Below, piece after piece: positions 12,369-21,158 of a DNA stretch of 64,000 nucleotides (position 1 is the first letter of the stretch; the number at the start of each line of letters is the position of its first letter). The notes under the pieces are model-generated. The model saw nothing but the letters and a program-made list of their open reading frames with translations. It had not been told where the DNA came from and did no database searches. Source of the DNA: Sciurus carolinensis (Eukaryota; Chordata; Mammalia; Rodentia; Sciuridae); the NCBI RefSeq assembly GCF_902686445.1, contig NC_062225.1, forward strand, positions 91,562,581-91,626,580, given 5' to 3'. A program made the translations under genes and the position numbers.

Positions 12369-12408
12369 CCGGAAGTGGCTGCGAAGAGCCGGAAGTGGCT
12401 GCGAAGGA
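12369..12408 (+). promoter_or_regulatory. tandem pair of ETS-type sites (CCGGAAGTG)
   Basis: CCGGAAGTG occurs at 12369-12377 and again at 12389-12397, within a 20-bp unit repeated twice (CCGGAAGTGGCTGCGAAGAG). The motif is the established consensus of GABP/ELK-type ETS factors. A weaker GCGGAAGGAAG follows. Whether the pair is used is unknown. No transcript start or CpG island is evident around it. Confidence 0.3.
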
Positions 12409-15400
12409 AGCGGAAGGAAGATCCCAGGCGTCCCGGCTGCTCAGCACTGCGTTCTTAGGCAGCATGTGGGCTGACACACACAGCGGTGGCGGAACAGGCG
12501 AGCACTTCCAGATCAACCTGGAAGGATGGAGATTAGAAGGAATTTGCCAAAACTGCTCAAGAGTCTGCAGACCAGGAAGGGAAAGGCAAGGAGCAGGTTC
12601 TGGGGCTGGAGGCCTTGTGCGGCTCCTTCTCTGTGGTCGAGCCTGAATTCATGCGTGACCTTCCTCCCTGTGTCAAGGGGTCCACCTCGATCCCTTGCTT
12701 TGCTGAAGTCAGAAAATGCAGCTAACAACGTGGTTACAGTGCATTTCAGCCGCTCTAATCGCCACGGTCTTACTCCTGCCATGGGTCAAAGCCAACATGG
12801 GGCCAGACCTGACCAATAGGTCTCCCTGTACCACCTCACCTTCCTGACAAGAGGTAAGACCTGTTCGGGTACAGCAAGGTCATGGCGTATGTAAAACTAA
12901 AATAGTCTTAAGTAGCTTCGCGCATTCACTGAATGAATGCTAAATTAGGAAACGACTTTGGAGAAATGCATGCTCAGAAACGCATACTGACATACAGGTC
13001 AGTGGAAAGGTTGTGATGTTATGCAGGACCTGGGACACATTAAGATATCTTAGCCAACCCCATTCATTAATGGATCCTACTTATTTCTTCTAATAAAATT
13101 CCAAATCATATTATTGTTTCATGTGTGGTATTGGGCCTCACACCCAAATTATATGATGGCTTTTAAAAATTCACTAAAAATCATCATGTCATAAATTTCT
13201 GTGAATATACCATTGCATTTATAGCATATGGGCCAGCCACAATAGGACACACCTTTCACCAGTTTCTAGCTACTTGTGAGAGACTGCACACATGCACCAA
13301 GGAATCACACCTAAGAAGAAATGGTGTGCAGCAGGGACAACCAGGAGGGGATTTAGGTCAGGTTTATTAAACCTATGGTGGAGACATTAGGAGCAGAGAT
13401 GGTTATAGTAATGGAATTAATAGATGATTACCATTAAATGAACAGAATAATGAAGACTTATTTCATTAGTTTGCGTAATTAAATTACAGAAAGAATTTTT
13501 ACAAGAAAAAAATTTGAATTACAAAAGCACAACACAAGTTAGCTTCTCCTCTTTTTCTTTTGAACGACAGTTGGAAGCCCTGAAATGGCAGCAAAGTCAT
13601 GTTCATGACACAGCAGGTGGACTGCCCTGGGACTTAGACACGTAACATAGTCTTCTATGGTAGAGCAGTCTCATTCCTGTAGAAATTATGTATCCATTTA
13701 AATTACCCATAGGTCCCTTTCAAAATCACGATGCAAGATATGACCTGTGAGTAGCTGCATAAAGTATAAGCCCACTGATAGCTCCTTAGTCCAAACAGCA
13801 TTTTTCAAATCCATGTCATGAACAGATATGAAAGTGTGTGGTTGTGTTTCTTCCTTGTCTCCCAATGATGAAGCTGTGAGACATTTTGCAAAAATGGATT
13901 ATCAAATGAGGCAATTGACGAACAAAGATCAGAGTGCAGCAGCAAACGGAAGGCACTTAAAGTTTGATATCCATGTCCTCAGTGGCTAATAAGGTTAGGC
14001 CTCTCTGTGATATATGTTTGTTAATCCTTATATCCTCTTTAATGAAATGTCTTGTAGGATTTTTCCACTTCTTGACAGTTAGGATAGACATTCTCAGTTA
14101 TAATACAGAAATCAAAACATTTATAAAAAGATACATTAAACTTAACCAAAATTTAGAAATTCAATTTTTTAAGCACCAGTGTTAAGAAAGCAAAAAAGAT
14201 GAGCTATGCATTGGGAGGATATATATTTTCAAATCACTTATCTAATAGAAAATTTTATTCTATATTTTTCTCTATATGAATGGAATTAAAATTTATAGAG
14301 CAATTTGGGTAGAATTCACACTTAACTGTCTGGAACTTCCATCCATGAACATAGGATCTCTTTCCATTTGTGCAGAGCTGCTATGAACCTTAGAGTTGGT
14401 TTCAGCCTATATATCCTCATATTTAGTGAGATTTGTGCCCAGGTGTTTAATTGTTTAAAGATTCCATACATAAAACCACTGCTTTGGAATTTTGATTTCT
14501 GTGTTGTTTCTTCAAAAGAGCATCACTCCAACTGTTGGGGTGCAGGGGTTCACTGAGGCAACCCCACCCCGCCCACCTCAGGAGTCCTCCACAAGCAGCT
14601 TGCTGGAGTTGAACACTGTGCTTAGTGACAGAGCTGATTTGCTTTCTGGTAAAACGTCTTACCTTACTGCAAATCTCGAGAAGCAGTTGGCAAGCTTCCA
14701 GTGAGCAGACACTGTTTTGAAGAACACACCTTCAGCATCAGATAGTGCTACTTCAGTTGCATCATTCAGTTCATAAAGATCATATAAAACATATTCATTT
14801 TCCAACTCTGAGAAATTTGTGGCACAGAGAGTTAAAACATTTTCAATCCCCATCAGTAAGGGAAGTCCTAGAAGCAACCACAGTGGGAGATAACCTAGCG
14901 AGACAACTCCAGCTAGGATTGGAATTGCTTTACCTTTTTTTTTCCTTTCTCTTTCTTTTTCCTTTTTTTTTTTTTTTTTGTGTGTGTGCGTGTGTGAAAG
15001 GACATCATCCAGTTGTAGTTCTTCATTATGGGAAATGTTGTATACTAGAAAAGTTTTATATAACAATACTGTCTCAACTGTTGAAATCAACAAATGATTG
15101 AAAATAAGCAGATCAGAAATATATGTACATTTATTGGTCTGTCAAGTGCAATTTCTGTTGATATCATGGAGCTCATTAAATCTTGGAGACCATTAATTTC
15201 CAGGAAAATAAATCAGAAGTGTGAATAGAAATGATGTTGTCATACTAAACAGATTCCATATTCTTCTTCAACAGTGCTGGGATGATAAAGTAAAATGATT
15301 GACTTGGGATGAGGAAACGAAATTCTTTAGGTGACCTTTAAAACTAAAATCTCTTGGCAAGGAAGCATACTGAGGATTAAGTAAAAGCAAGATTTTACAT

Positions 15401-16202
15401 TAAATGCAATATTTCTAAAATCACTTAGCAAAAATCTCTTTGGTTCTTGGTCGATTATTTGACTCTGGAGTCAGCAAGAGTGGTTCATTGTGATCTTAAA
15501 AATAATTCTCTAAAATTTACCCAAACAATTCACTTATATCTTTAATTGGAATTTAAATGCAGTCTATGGGATTCATTATTCTTTTCACAAACATCAGACT
15601 TGATTTTGTGTCATCTGAGGTGCCTAGAGTTCAAGATACAAAAGAGATTATAGGTGGTACGTGCCCTGAAGAATGCCTGTATTTTAAGGTAATAAGCAAG
15701 AAAGATTCTTCATTACCTGAAACTCAGGTGATGGAACCCAACTGCAACTTATCATTCAGTGAGATGGGAAGACTACGCCAAAATACCACATCAAATACCC
15801 AGAAGGGTCTATTAATTAATTTCAAATATGCATATATAAATATAGGGAGCAGAACTTCTACATTGACTACTACGTTTTATCAGGGACTTTCAGATTGTGA
15901 AAGGCTTCATGTGGCCTCTGACGCGGTATCTAGACAGAGGAATGAATATTTGAAAGTGTTCAGAAACTTGGCCTGCAGATTGGGGACGAGCGAGCCTCGC
16001 CCAGCCATGTGCACCTGACGCCCTAGGCGGGGGATCAGCAGGAGTTTCTCTCACCAGCAGCCCTTGGACATAAAGAACTGCAAGCACTTGGGCTCCCACG
16101 ACCTAGTGCAGCTGAGGCTGGGGAGGGGGCTCACCCTCGTAGAAGTCCTCTGCATAATTCTGACTTAGGCTCGTATTGAGAATCACTACCAAGGGTCACT
16201 TT
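12409..16202. other. mostly AT-rich non-coding stretch, no gene recognised
   Basis: No clear mobile element was recognised. The longest plus-strand frame is 15557-16018 (153 codons). It resembles no family I know, has no ribosomal or splice context I can support, and may be chance. The 144-codon minus frame at 14659-15093 crosses the pyrimidine/TG microsatellite, which supplies its lysine-rich centre, so it is not credible as a gene. Confidence 0.45.
14933..14996. repeat. poly(T)/pyrimidine run followed by (TG)n
   Basis: A run of T with interspersed C (about 48 bases) leads into TGTGTGTGCGTGTGTG. It may be the tail of an unrecognised minus-strand retroelement. Confidence 0.8.
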
Positions 16203-16470
16203 TTAGATTCTTTATTTGTTCTTTTCAGTCATAGATGACAGCAGGCTGTATTTTGACACATCGCGTGTACATGGAGTATAACCTCCCATCCTGCTGTTGT
16301 ACCTGATGTGGAGTACCTGCCACGCACTCATTTGTGACATAGGAAGTAAAGTCCTATGAGTGAGGACTCATTCCGCCTTCTTTCCCATTCCCATCCCCTG
16401 CCCACAACTTCCAGGTAGTCACCATGGCAGAACCAAACTCACTAAAGGATGATTCAGTGCACGGGGTGGG
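16203..16470 (-). mobile_element. L1 3' UTR fragment, minus strand
   Basis: The segment opens with 'tttatttgttcttttcagtc', then 'tagatgacagcaggctgtat' and 'gtgtacatggagtataacct'. It is the same 3' UTR wording as at 42740-42900. No ORF2 sequence is attached, so this copy is strongly 5'-truncated or eroded. Confidence 0.65.
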
Positions 16471-16587
16471 GGGCTCCGTGGTAGGTGGCCATGGTTAGAG
16501 ACATGAGACCGGTTAACATCTGCTGCAGTGTCCTCTGCCCCAGAGTAGTTCCACCCAGAAGTAAAACACAGCAAATACAACACCCCA

Positions 16588-16660
16588 GGGGATTCCTTCT
16601 GGTGTCTAGCACAGCGCCTGACACTGTTGATGTTTCATGTTTGTGAAATGAATGCTGAAT
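16588..16660 (+). mobile_element. possible MIR 3' fragment
   Basis: 'tctagcacagcgcctgacac' followed by 'gtgaaatgaatgctgaataa' recalls the MIR 3' end (cctggcacatagtaggtgct... gaatgaatga). It is short and diverged. Confidence 0.35.
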
Positions 16661-17479
16661 AACGTCAATGACAGAAGAAAAAGCATCAGCCAAGGCAGGA
16701 AAGGCTTTGAAAGAAAGAATTCTGTTTATAACTCCCAATAGTTTGATTCAGAATTGGTGGACCCGTGGCTGTTCCTTTTGTCCTGCTGTCCTGGTGGTCT
16801 GGCTTCGGTCCTCACATGTGGCCCGTCCCTGGGACGAGGTGGTGGTAGCCACTCCTGGGACGCCCTCCCAGCAGTGCCAGCGCCTGGGGAGGCTGACGTC
16901 CTCCCCAGCGCTTCCTTCCATCCCATCACTTGTCCTTCACTCTCAGAAGGTCCCCTTTGCTGTCGACCAGAAGTGCACCATAAGCTCATTGCTCAAGCAG
17001 ACACGGGCAAGGGCCAGACCAGCACCGCGGGCTGAAGCTAACCAGGGTCCACCCTGGTGGCTGGATTCCACCAAAGCAGAGGAATGGGCGGGAGTAGAGG
17101 GTCTTGGCCACTGGACAGGGAACCAAGGGCGTCTGGGATCCATGGCAGCTGGGCCTCTTTGGGGAATCCTTTGAGGGTGAGGCATGTGAACTCCATGCTC
17201 TTAAGAAAGTTCTACGCAAACCTGGGTTATCAGTGGCCAACCTTTTGGCACACCTGCCTCATCCCTTATGTGTACTAAATGCTTTCAGTGTCCATGGTAC
17301 AAAACGCAGTGTACCATGCGTAGAGAAAGAGTCCTGGGCACATTGTCAACCTGGACAGGAAGCTGGAGAGGAGCAGGAGTGGAGAGGGAAAAGAGGAGGG
17401 AGAAACTAAAAGAGCCCCTGACTCTGGGCCCAGCAGCCTTCTTCACATTCCAGAAAGAGGCCACATCCGCTCCATAGAC
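16661..17479. other. non-coding stretch, no gene recognised
   Basis: Overlapping frames on both strands, including a 168-codon plus frame at 16668-17174, lie in GC-rich DNA. They show no domain or motif I can name. Confidence 0.4.
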
Positions 17480-17854
17480 CTGAGGTCATGGCAAAAGGTC
17501 AGTGTAGATGATAAGTGATTGGTTCAGGAAGCCGGGGCTGATTCAAAAGGAAATACAAGCTAACACCTTCAGGACACATCCCTCCCTCCTCACCTGCTGC
17601 CAGGGTTACCTCCTCCAGACTCCTCCCTCCCAACAAGGAGTTGATGGCAAAGTATCCCCTGGGCGTCCCCCTCCTTTCCTACCCTTGGTTACTCCACCTC
17701 TTGGTCACTAGGTAAGATAAGAGGAGGAGGAGGCATGAGAAGAAGGATTAAAGGGAAGGACGGCCCACTCCCTCCCGCACTAGCTTTGGACCCCTCTTCT
17801 GTGAAGGGCTCTCTCTCTCTCTCCCCCCCTCTCTATCTCTCTCCCTTCTCTCTC

Positions 17855-17905
<51 letters not shown>

Positions 17906-18003
17906 CTCTCCAATCCTTTAAATAAAACGTTTTGCACTTGCCTCTGTTTCTCAGGTGTTCAATCTTCAGCACAGTGAACAGGACCCAGACCTGATTTTCA
18001 ACA
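17480..18003 (+). mobile_element. LTR-like block with polyadenylation signal
   Basis: The block starts TGAGGTCATGG and ends ...TTTTCAACA. Near its 3' end it has a polyadenylation signal (TTTAAATAAAACG, about 17918) with a pyrimidine-rich lead and a U5-like tail. The base composition resembles gammaretroviral-type LTRs. No convincing TSD was found, and a second LTR-tail-like phrase ('gataaacgtgccccaaaaca' at about 18352) follows, so boundaries may be wrong or two LTR fragments may adjoin. Confidence 0.35.
17809..17899. repeat. (TC)n microsatellite with upstream pyrimidine tract
   Basis: An almost pure (TC)n run occupies 17859-17899 and follows a wider CT-rich tract from 17809. It generates (RE)n and (LS)n frames on the two strands that are not genes. 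Confidence 0.95.
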
Positions 18004-18583
18004 CCTGTATCATCTCTGATCTCAGATTGACAGGCAGACATCAGGTTCCCCGGGTCATGCGCGGGCCCTTGGCATCTCCAAGGGTCAGGCAAATGTTATA
18101 TGACCTTCCACTGGTGACACTGGGCCCAAACCAGCAGAGCAACCCAAGTAGGTAGGGCCAGGCTGTGGCTTCCAGAGCACAGGTGTGACTCCCTCGTGGG
18201 CAGCAGCTACACAGCCCTGCACCCACAGAGGTGTGGCCACGGTCCACACGGCTGCAGGCTCCCACCCCGTCCTAACGAGCCAAAGCCCCATCCTTCTGGT
18301 CGCTCTGGCTCCTGGCTCAGCGCCCACTCCTCTCACTTTCTCTAGCCTCCTGATAAACGTGCCCCAAAACACTACCTGCCTCTGCCTCATTGTTAACTCT
18401 GAGTCTTGCCCAAGATGATTGCCTGATCTTAGAAGACTACACCCAAGGATGAAGGATGATGGTGCTCCATAGCGCATCCCAAGCTCCTGTGACAGGGTGT
18501 CTTCTGACTTCCATCCCTTAGGAAAACTGAGTTTCTTTAGACTGAAGATAAAACAGTCCTGAATCCTCCTGGGGTCAGTGTGT
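18004..18583. other. non-coding flank left of the L1 complex
   Basis: No gene was recognised. A minus frame of 130 codons (18085-18477) has no known motif. The stretch contains the LTR-tail-like phrase near 18352. The last bases are the empty-site flank of the outer L1. Confidence 0.45.
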
Positions 18584-18597
18584 AAAGAAAACTTCCT
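18584..18597 (+). repeat. target-site duplication of outer L1, left copy
   Basis: AAAGAAAACTTCCT is identical to the right copy at 29410-29423. The preceding bases (GT|AAAG) fit the AT-rich preference of L1 endonuclease. The last five bases are also shared with the inverted L1 end, so the join has microhomology. Confidence 0.9.
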
Positions 18598-19426
18598 TCC
18601 TAATATCTTCTGTTATCCATTCATCATATAATAGCATATTGTTTAATCTCCAGGTGTTGGAGTAATTTCTGTTTTTTACTCTTTCATTAATTTCTAACTT
18701 CAATCCATTATGATCTGATAGAATACAAGGTAGTGTCTCTATCTTCTTGTATTTGCTGACATTAGCTTTGTGGCATAATATATGGTCTATTTCAGAGAAG
18801 GATCCATGTGCTGCTGAGAAGAAAGTGTATTCGCTCTTGGTTGGATGGTATATTCTATAAATGTCTGTTAAGTCTAAATTATTGATTGTGTTATTGAGAT
18901 CTATGGTTTCTTTGTTCAATTTTTGTTTGGAAGATCTGTCCAGTGGTGAAAGAGGCGTGTTAAAATCACCTAGTATTATTGTGTTATGGTCTATTTGGTT
19001 TCTAAAATTGAGAAGGATTTGTTTAACATACATGGATGAGCCACTGTTTGGGGCATAGATGTTTATGATTGTTATATCTTGCTGATTTATGCTTCCCTTA
19101 AGCAGTATGAAATGTCCTTCTTTATCCCTTCTAACTAACATTGGCTTGAAGTCCACATTATCTGAAATGAGGATGGATACTCCAGCTTTTTTGCTGAGTC
19201 CATGTGCATGGTATGTTTTTCCCCATCCTTTCACCTTTAGTCTATGGGTATCTCTTTCTATGAGGTGAGTCTCTTGCAGGCAACATATTGTTGGATCTTT
19301 CTTTTTAATCCAATCTGCCAGTCTATGTCTTTTGATTGATGAATTCAGGCCATTAACATTCAGGGTTATTATTGAGATATGATTTGTATTCCCAGTCATT
19401 TGGTTCATATTTAAAATTTTTGACAC
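18598..19426 (-). pseudogene. L1 ORF2 endonuclease fragment (inverted)
   Basis: An open frame of about 276 L1-derived codons starts at the native ORF2 ATG (19426) and covers the AP-type endonuclease. Visible catalytic elements are [10 protein letters not shown] (Asn), [12 protein letters not shown] (Glu), INIYAPNSGSS (Tyr), [14 protein letters not shown] (Asp/Asn), and [10 protein letters not shown] and [11 protein letters not shown] (Asp, His). The frame runs off the L1 into the flank and stops at 18575 after EVFFTH. It is separated from its reverse transcriptase, which lies on the other strand. An endonuclease-only polypeptide could in theory be read, but no promoter is present. Confidence 0.85.
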
Positions 19427-19457
19427 ATCTTGGTTCCTCTTTTATTTGACAGTTCCT

Positions 19458-19856
19458 TTAGGATAATTCCTCCCTTTGCTGATTTGTTTCTTTGTTTTTT
19501 ATCTCTTCCTCATGAAATATTTTGCTGAGAATGTTCTGTAATGCTGGCTTTCTTTTTGTAAATTCCTTTAGCTTTTGTTTATCATGGAATGATCTTATTT
19601 CATCGTCAAATTTGAAGGTAAGTTTTGCTGGGTATAAGATTCTTGGTTGGCATCCATTTTCTTTCAGAGCTTGAAAAATGTTGTTCCAGGCCCTTCTAGC
19701 TTTTAGGGTCTGGATTGAAAAATCTGCTGATATCTGTATTGGCTTCCCCCTGAATGTAATTTGGTTCTTTTCTCTCACAGCCTTTAAAATTCTGTCTTTA
19801 TTTTGTATGTTAGGTATTTTCATATACCATATGCCTTGGTGTGGGTCTGTTGTAAT
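19458..19856 (-). pseudogene. L1 ORF1 C-terminal fragment (inverted)
   Basis: This encodes about 130 residues of the L1 nucleic-acid-binding protein, from just after the RRM-like domain to the end. The fragment shows [20 protein letters not shown], then [18 protein letters not shown], then ILYPAKLTFKFDDEIR, and ends KETNQQREELS. These match residues 229-348 of the inner copy. The N-terminal coiled coil is missing because reverse transcription stopped here. An upstream ATG at 19886 lies in the opposite-orientation part of the element and makes a chimeric start that is not original. There is no promoter. Confidence 0.85.
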
Positions 19857-19975
19857 TAAAAAATTCTTAGAGGTAAACGAGAACAAAGAAACATCATATC
19901 AAAATCTCTGGGACACTATGAAAGCAGTACTTAGAGGAAGATTTATTTCATGGAGGGCATTTAATAAAAGAAGTA
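19857..19975 (+). mobile_element. first direct segment of outer L1 ORF2
   Basis: It matches inner ORF2 from 23069 ([20 protein letters not shown], then [17 protein letters not shown]). It ends exactly where the inner L1 inserted and continues, in frame, at 26257. Confidence 0.92.
19966..19975 (+). repeat. target-site duplication of inner L1, left copy
   Basis: AAAAGAAGTA is repeated at 26247-26256 after the inner poly(A). Reading across the empty site restores the outer ORF2 text seen at the same place in the inner copy. Confidence 0.85.
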
Positions 19976-19976
19976 G

Positions 19977-20435
19977 GCACTCCGGCGGTGGGCCCCGCCC
20001 ACACAGCCAGCTTCTCCAGGTTCTCGGAACGGAACTGGCCCGCTAGTGAGAGCCTTTCTGACCAGAACAAGCTCCGAGTCCCGGAGCCGTTGCAGCGCAG
20101 TGTACTCCGGCAACGAACCAGCGGAGAGCCTCGATCTGCAGGCAGCCTCTGGGATTAGGGCAGGGCAGCCAGAGACCTCTTCAGGCAGCTCTGCCCACTC
20201 CGGCTGCGGACTCTCTTCACGGGGCGATCCAAGATGGCGGCCTAGAGGGAGACTGCACCCCCAGTCGCTCCAGAACCCAGGAGTTAAGAAGGGGAGGCAT
20301 TGAGAGACTCGGACTGAAGTGGAGCCACGGGTGAGTCTGCCCACTGGGTAAAGCTCGGCCCGGGTGGCAGGCCCAGATAGAGGTGGCTTATCGGAGCCGG
20401 GCAGGGAAGCTAGAGTCATCCACAGGCAGCCCTGT
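19977..20435 (+). repeat. L1 5' UTR monomer 1 (459 bp)
   Basis: This is the first complete promoter-type monomer, GC- and CpG-rich, beginning GCACTCCGGCGGTGGGCCCC. It contains a GC box (CCCCGCCC at 19993-20000) and a perfect YY1-type site (20229-20242). Hand alignment with monomer 2 gives about 21 substitutions over the first ~440 bp, plus a variable last 20 bp. No indels were seen, so the period stays 459. Confidence 0.92.
20229..20242 (+). promoter_or_regulatory. YY1-type site in monomer 1
   Basis: CCAAGATGGCGGCC contains the established YY1 core AAGATGGCGGC. A YY1 site near the start of the human L1 5' UTR sets the transcription start, so a similar role is inferred here. The matching place in monomer 2 (20688-20701) reads CCAAGATGGTGGCC. 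Confidence 0.6.
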
Positions 20436-20894
20436 GCACTCCGGCGGTGGGCCCCGCCCACACAGCCAGCTTCTCCAGGTTCTCGGAACAGAACTGGCCC
20501 GCTAGTGAGAGCCTTTCTGACCAGAGCAGGCTCCGAGTCCCGGAGCCGCTGCAGCGCAGTGTACTCCGGCAAAGAACCAGCGGAGAGCCTCGATCTGCAA
20601 GCAGCCTCAGGGATCAGGGCAGGGCAGCCGGAGACCTCTTCAGGCGGCTCTGCCCACTCTGGCTGCGGGCTCTCTTCACGGGGCGATCCAAGATGGTGGC
20701 CTAGAGGGAGACTGCACCCCCGGTCGCTCCAGAACCCAGGAGCTAAGAGGGGGAGGCATTGAGAGACTCGGACTGAAATAGAGCCACGGGTGAGTCTGCC
20801 CACTGGGTAAAGCTCAGCCCGGGTGGCAGGCCCAGATAGAGGTGGCTTATTGGAGCCGGGCAGGGCAGCTAGAGTCTTCCCAAGGTAGCCTTCC
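20436..20894 (+). repeat. L1 5' UTR monomer 2 (459 bp)
   Basis: This is the second complete monomer, beginning with the same GCACTCCGGCGGTGGGCCCC. Its YY1-type site has changed from ATGGCGGC to ATGGTGGC. Most differences from monomer 1 are transitions, several at CpG. Confidence 0.92.
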
Positions 20895-21158
20895 ACACTC
20901 CGGCAGTGGGCTCTTCCCACACGGCCAGCTGCATGGTGCAGGCCCACAGTGAGAGCATTTCCGCACAGAGCCAGTTCCAAACCGTGGAACCAGTAGGGGG
21001 CTAGGGGCAGTTTTCTTCGGATGAGCTGCTTTATCAGATTCCTCCAAGACATCAGGCTACTGAAGTCTGGGAGGTGATACACTGGAAATCTACTGGGACA
21101 CTATAAGCCAATAGTGCAAAACTGCAATATCTCAGGGTCCCACTGACAACTGACCAAT
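20895..21158 (+). other. degenerate third monomer and linker before ORF1
   Basis: It starts in register (459 bp after monomer 2) with ACACTCCGGCAGTGGGCTC and keeps islands such as 'cccacacggccagct' and 'cagtgagagcatttcc'. It then departs from the monomer and reaches the ORF1 ATG. It corresponds to the non-monomeric tether known from mouse L1. Confidence 0.8.

Larger units (their letters stand above)
18598..19856 (-). mobile_element. inverted 5' segment of outer L1
   Basis: The reverse complement carries the last third of ORF1 and the first ~276 codons of ORF2. The right junction at about 19853-19857 shares ATT between the two L1 breakpoints, which is microhomology typical of twin priming. 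Confidence 0.92.
19961..21082 (-). other. antisense open frame across the L1 5' UTR (373 codons, ORF0-like position)
   Basis: A single minus-strand frame opens with ATG at 21082, 77 bp upstream of ORF1. It crosses the linker and both monomers and stops in the flanking DNA at 19961. Because 459 is divisible by three, the same frame is read in both monomers, giving two ~153-residue protein repeats (for example REESPQPEWAE and EVSGCPALIPEAACRSRLSA in each). By hand about 11 of 21 differences change an amino acid and none creates a stop. It has no recognisable domain and is rich in Arg, Pro, Leu and Ser. In position it resembles the primate L1 ORF0, but I see no sequence similarity to it. High GC makes long chance frames likely, so coding status is unproven. 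Confidence 0.3.

Noticed and set aside
14659..15093. 144-codon minus frame with a hydrophobic middle
   Set aside because: The lysine-rich centre and part of its length come from the poly(T)/(TG) tract. No protein family was recognised.
17748..18092. minus frame with (RE)n repeats
   Set aside because: It is a translation of the (TC)n microsatellite.
20364..20762. 132-codon plus-strand frame in the L1 5' UTR
   Set aside because: It lies in GC-rich monomer DNA, overlaps other frames, and is shorter than the antisense frame. Such frames persist because the period is a multiple of three.
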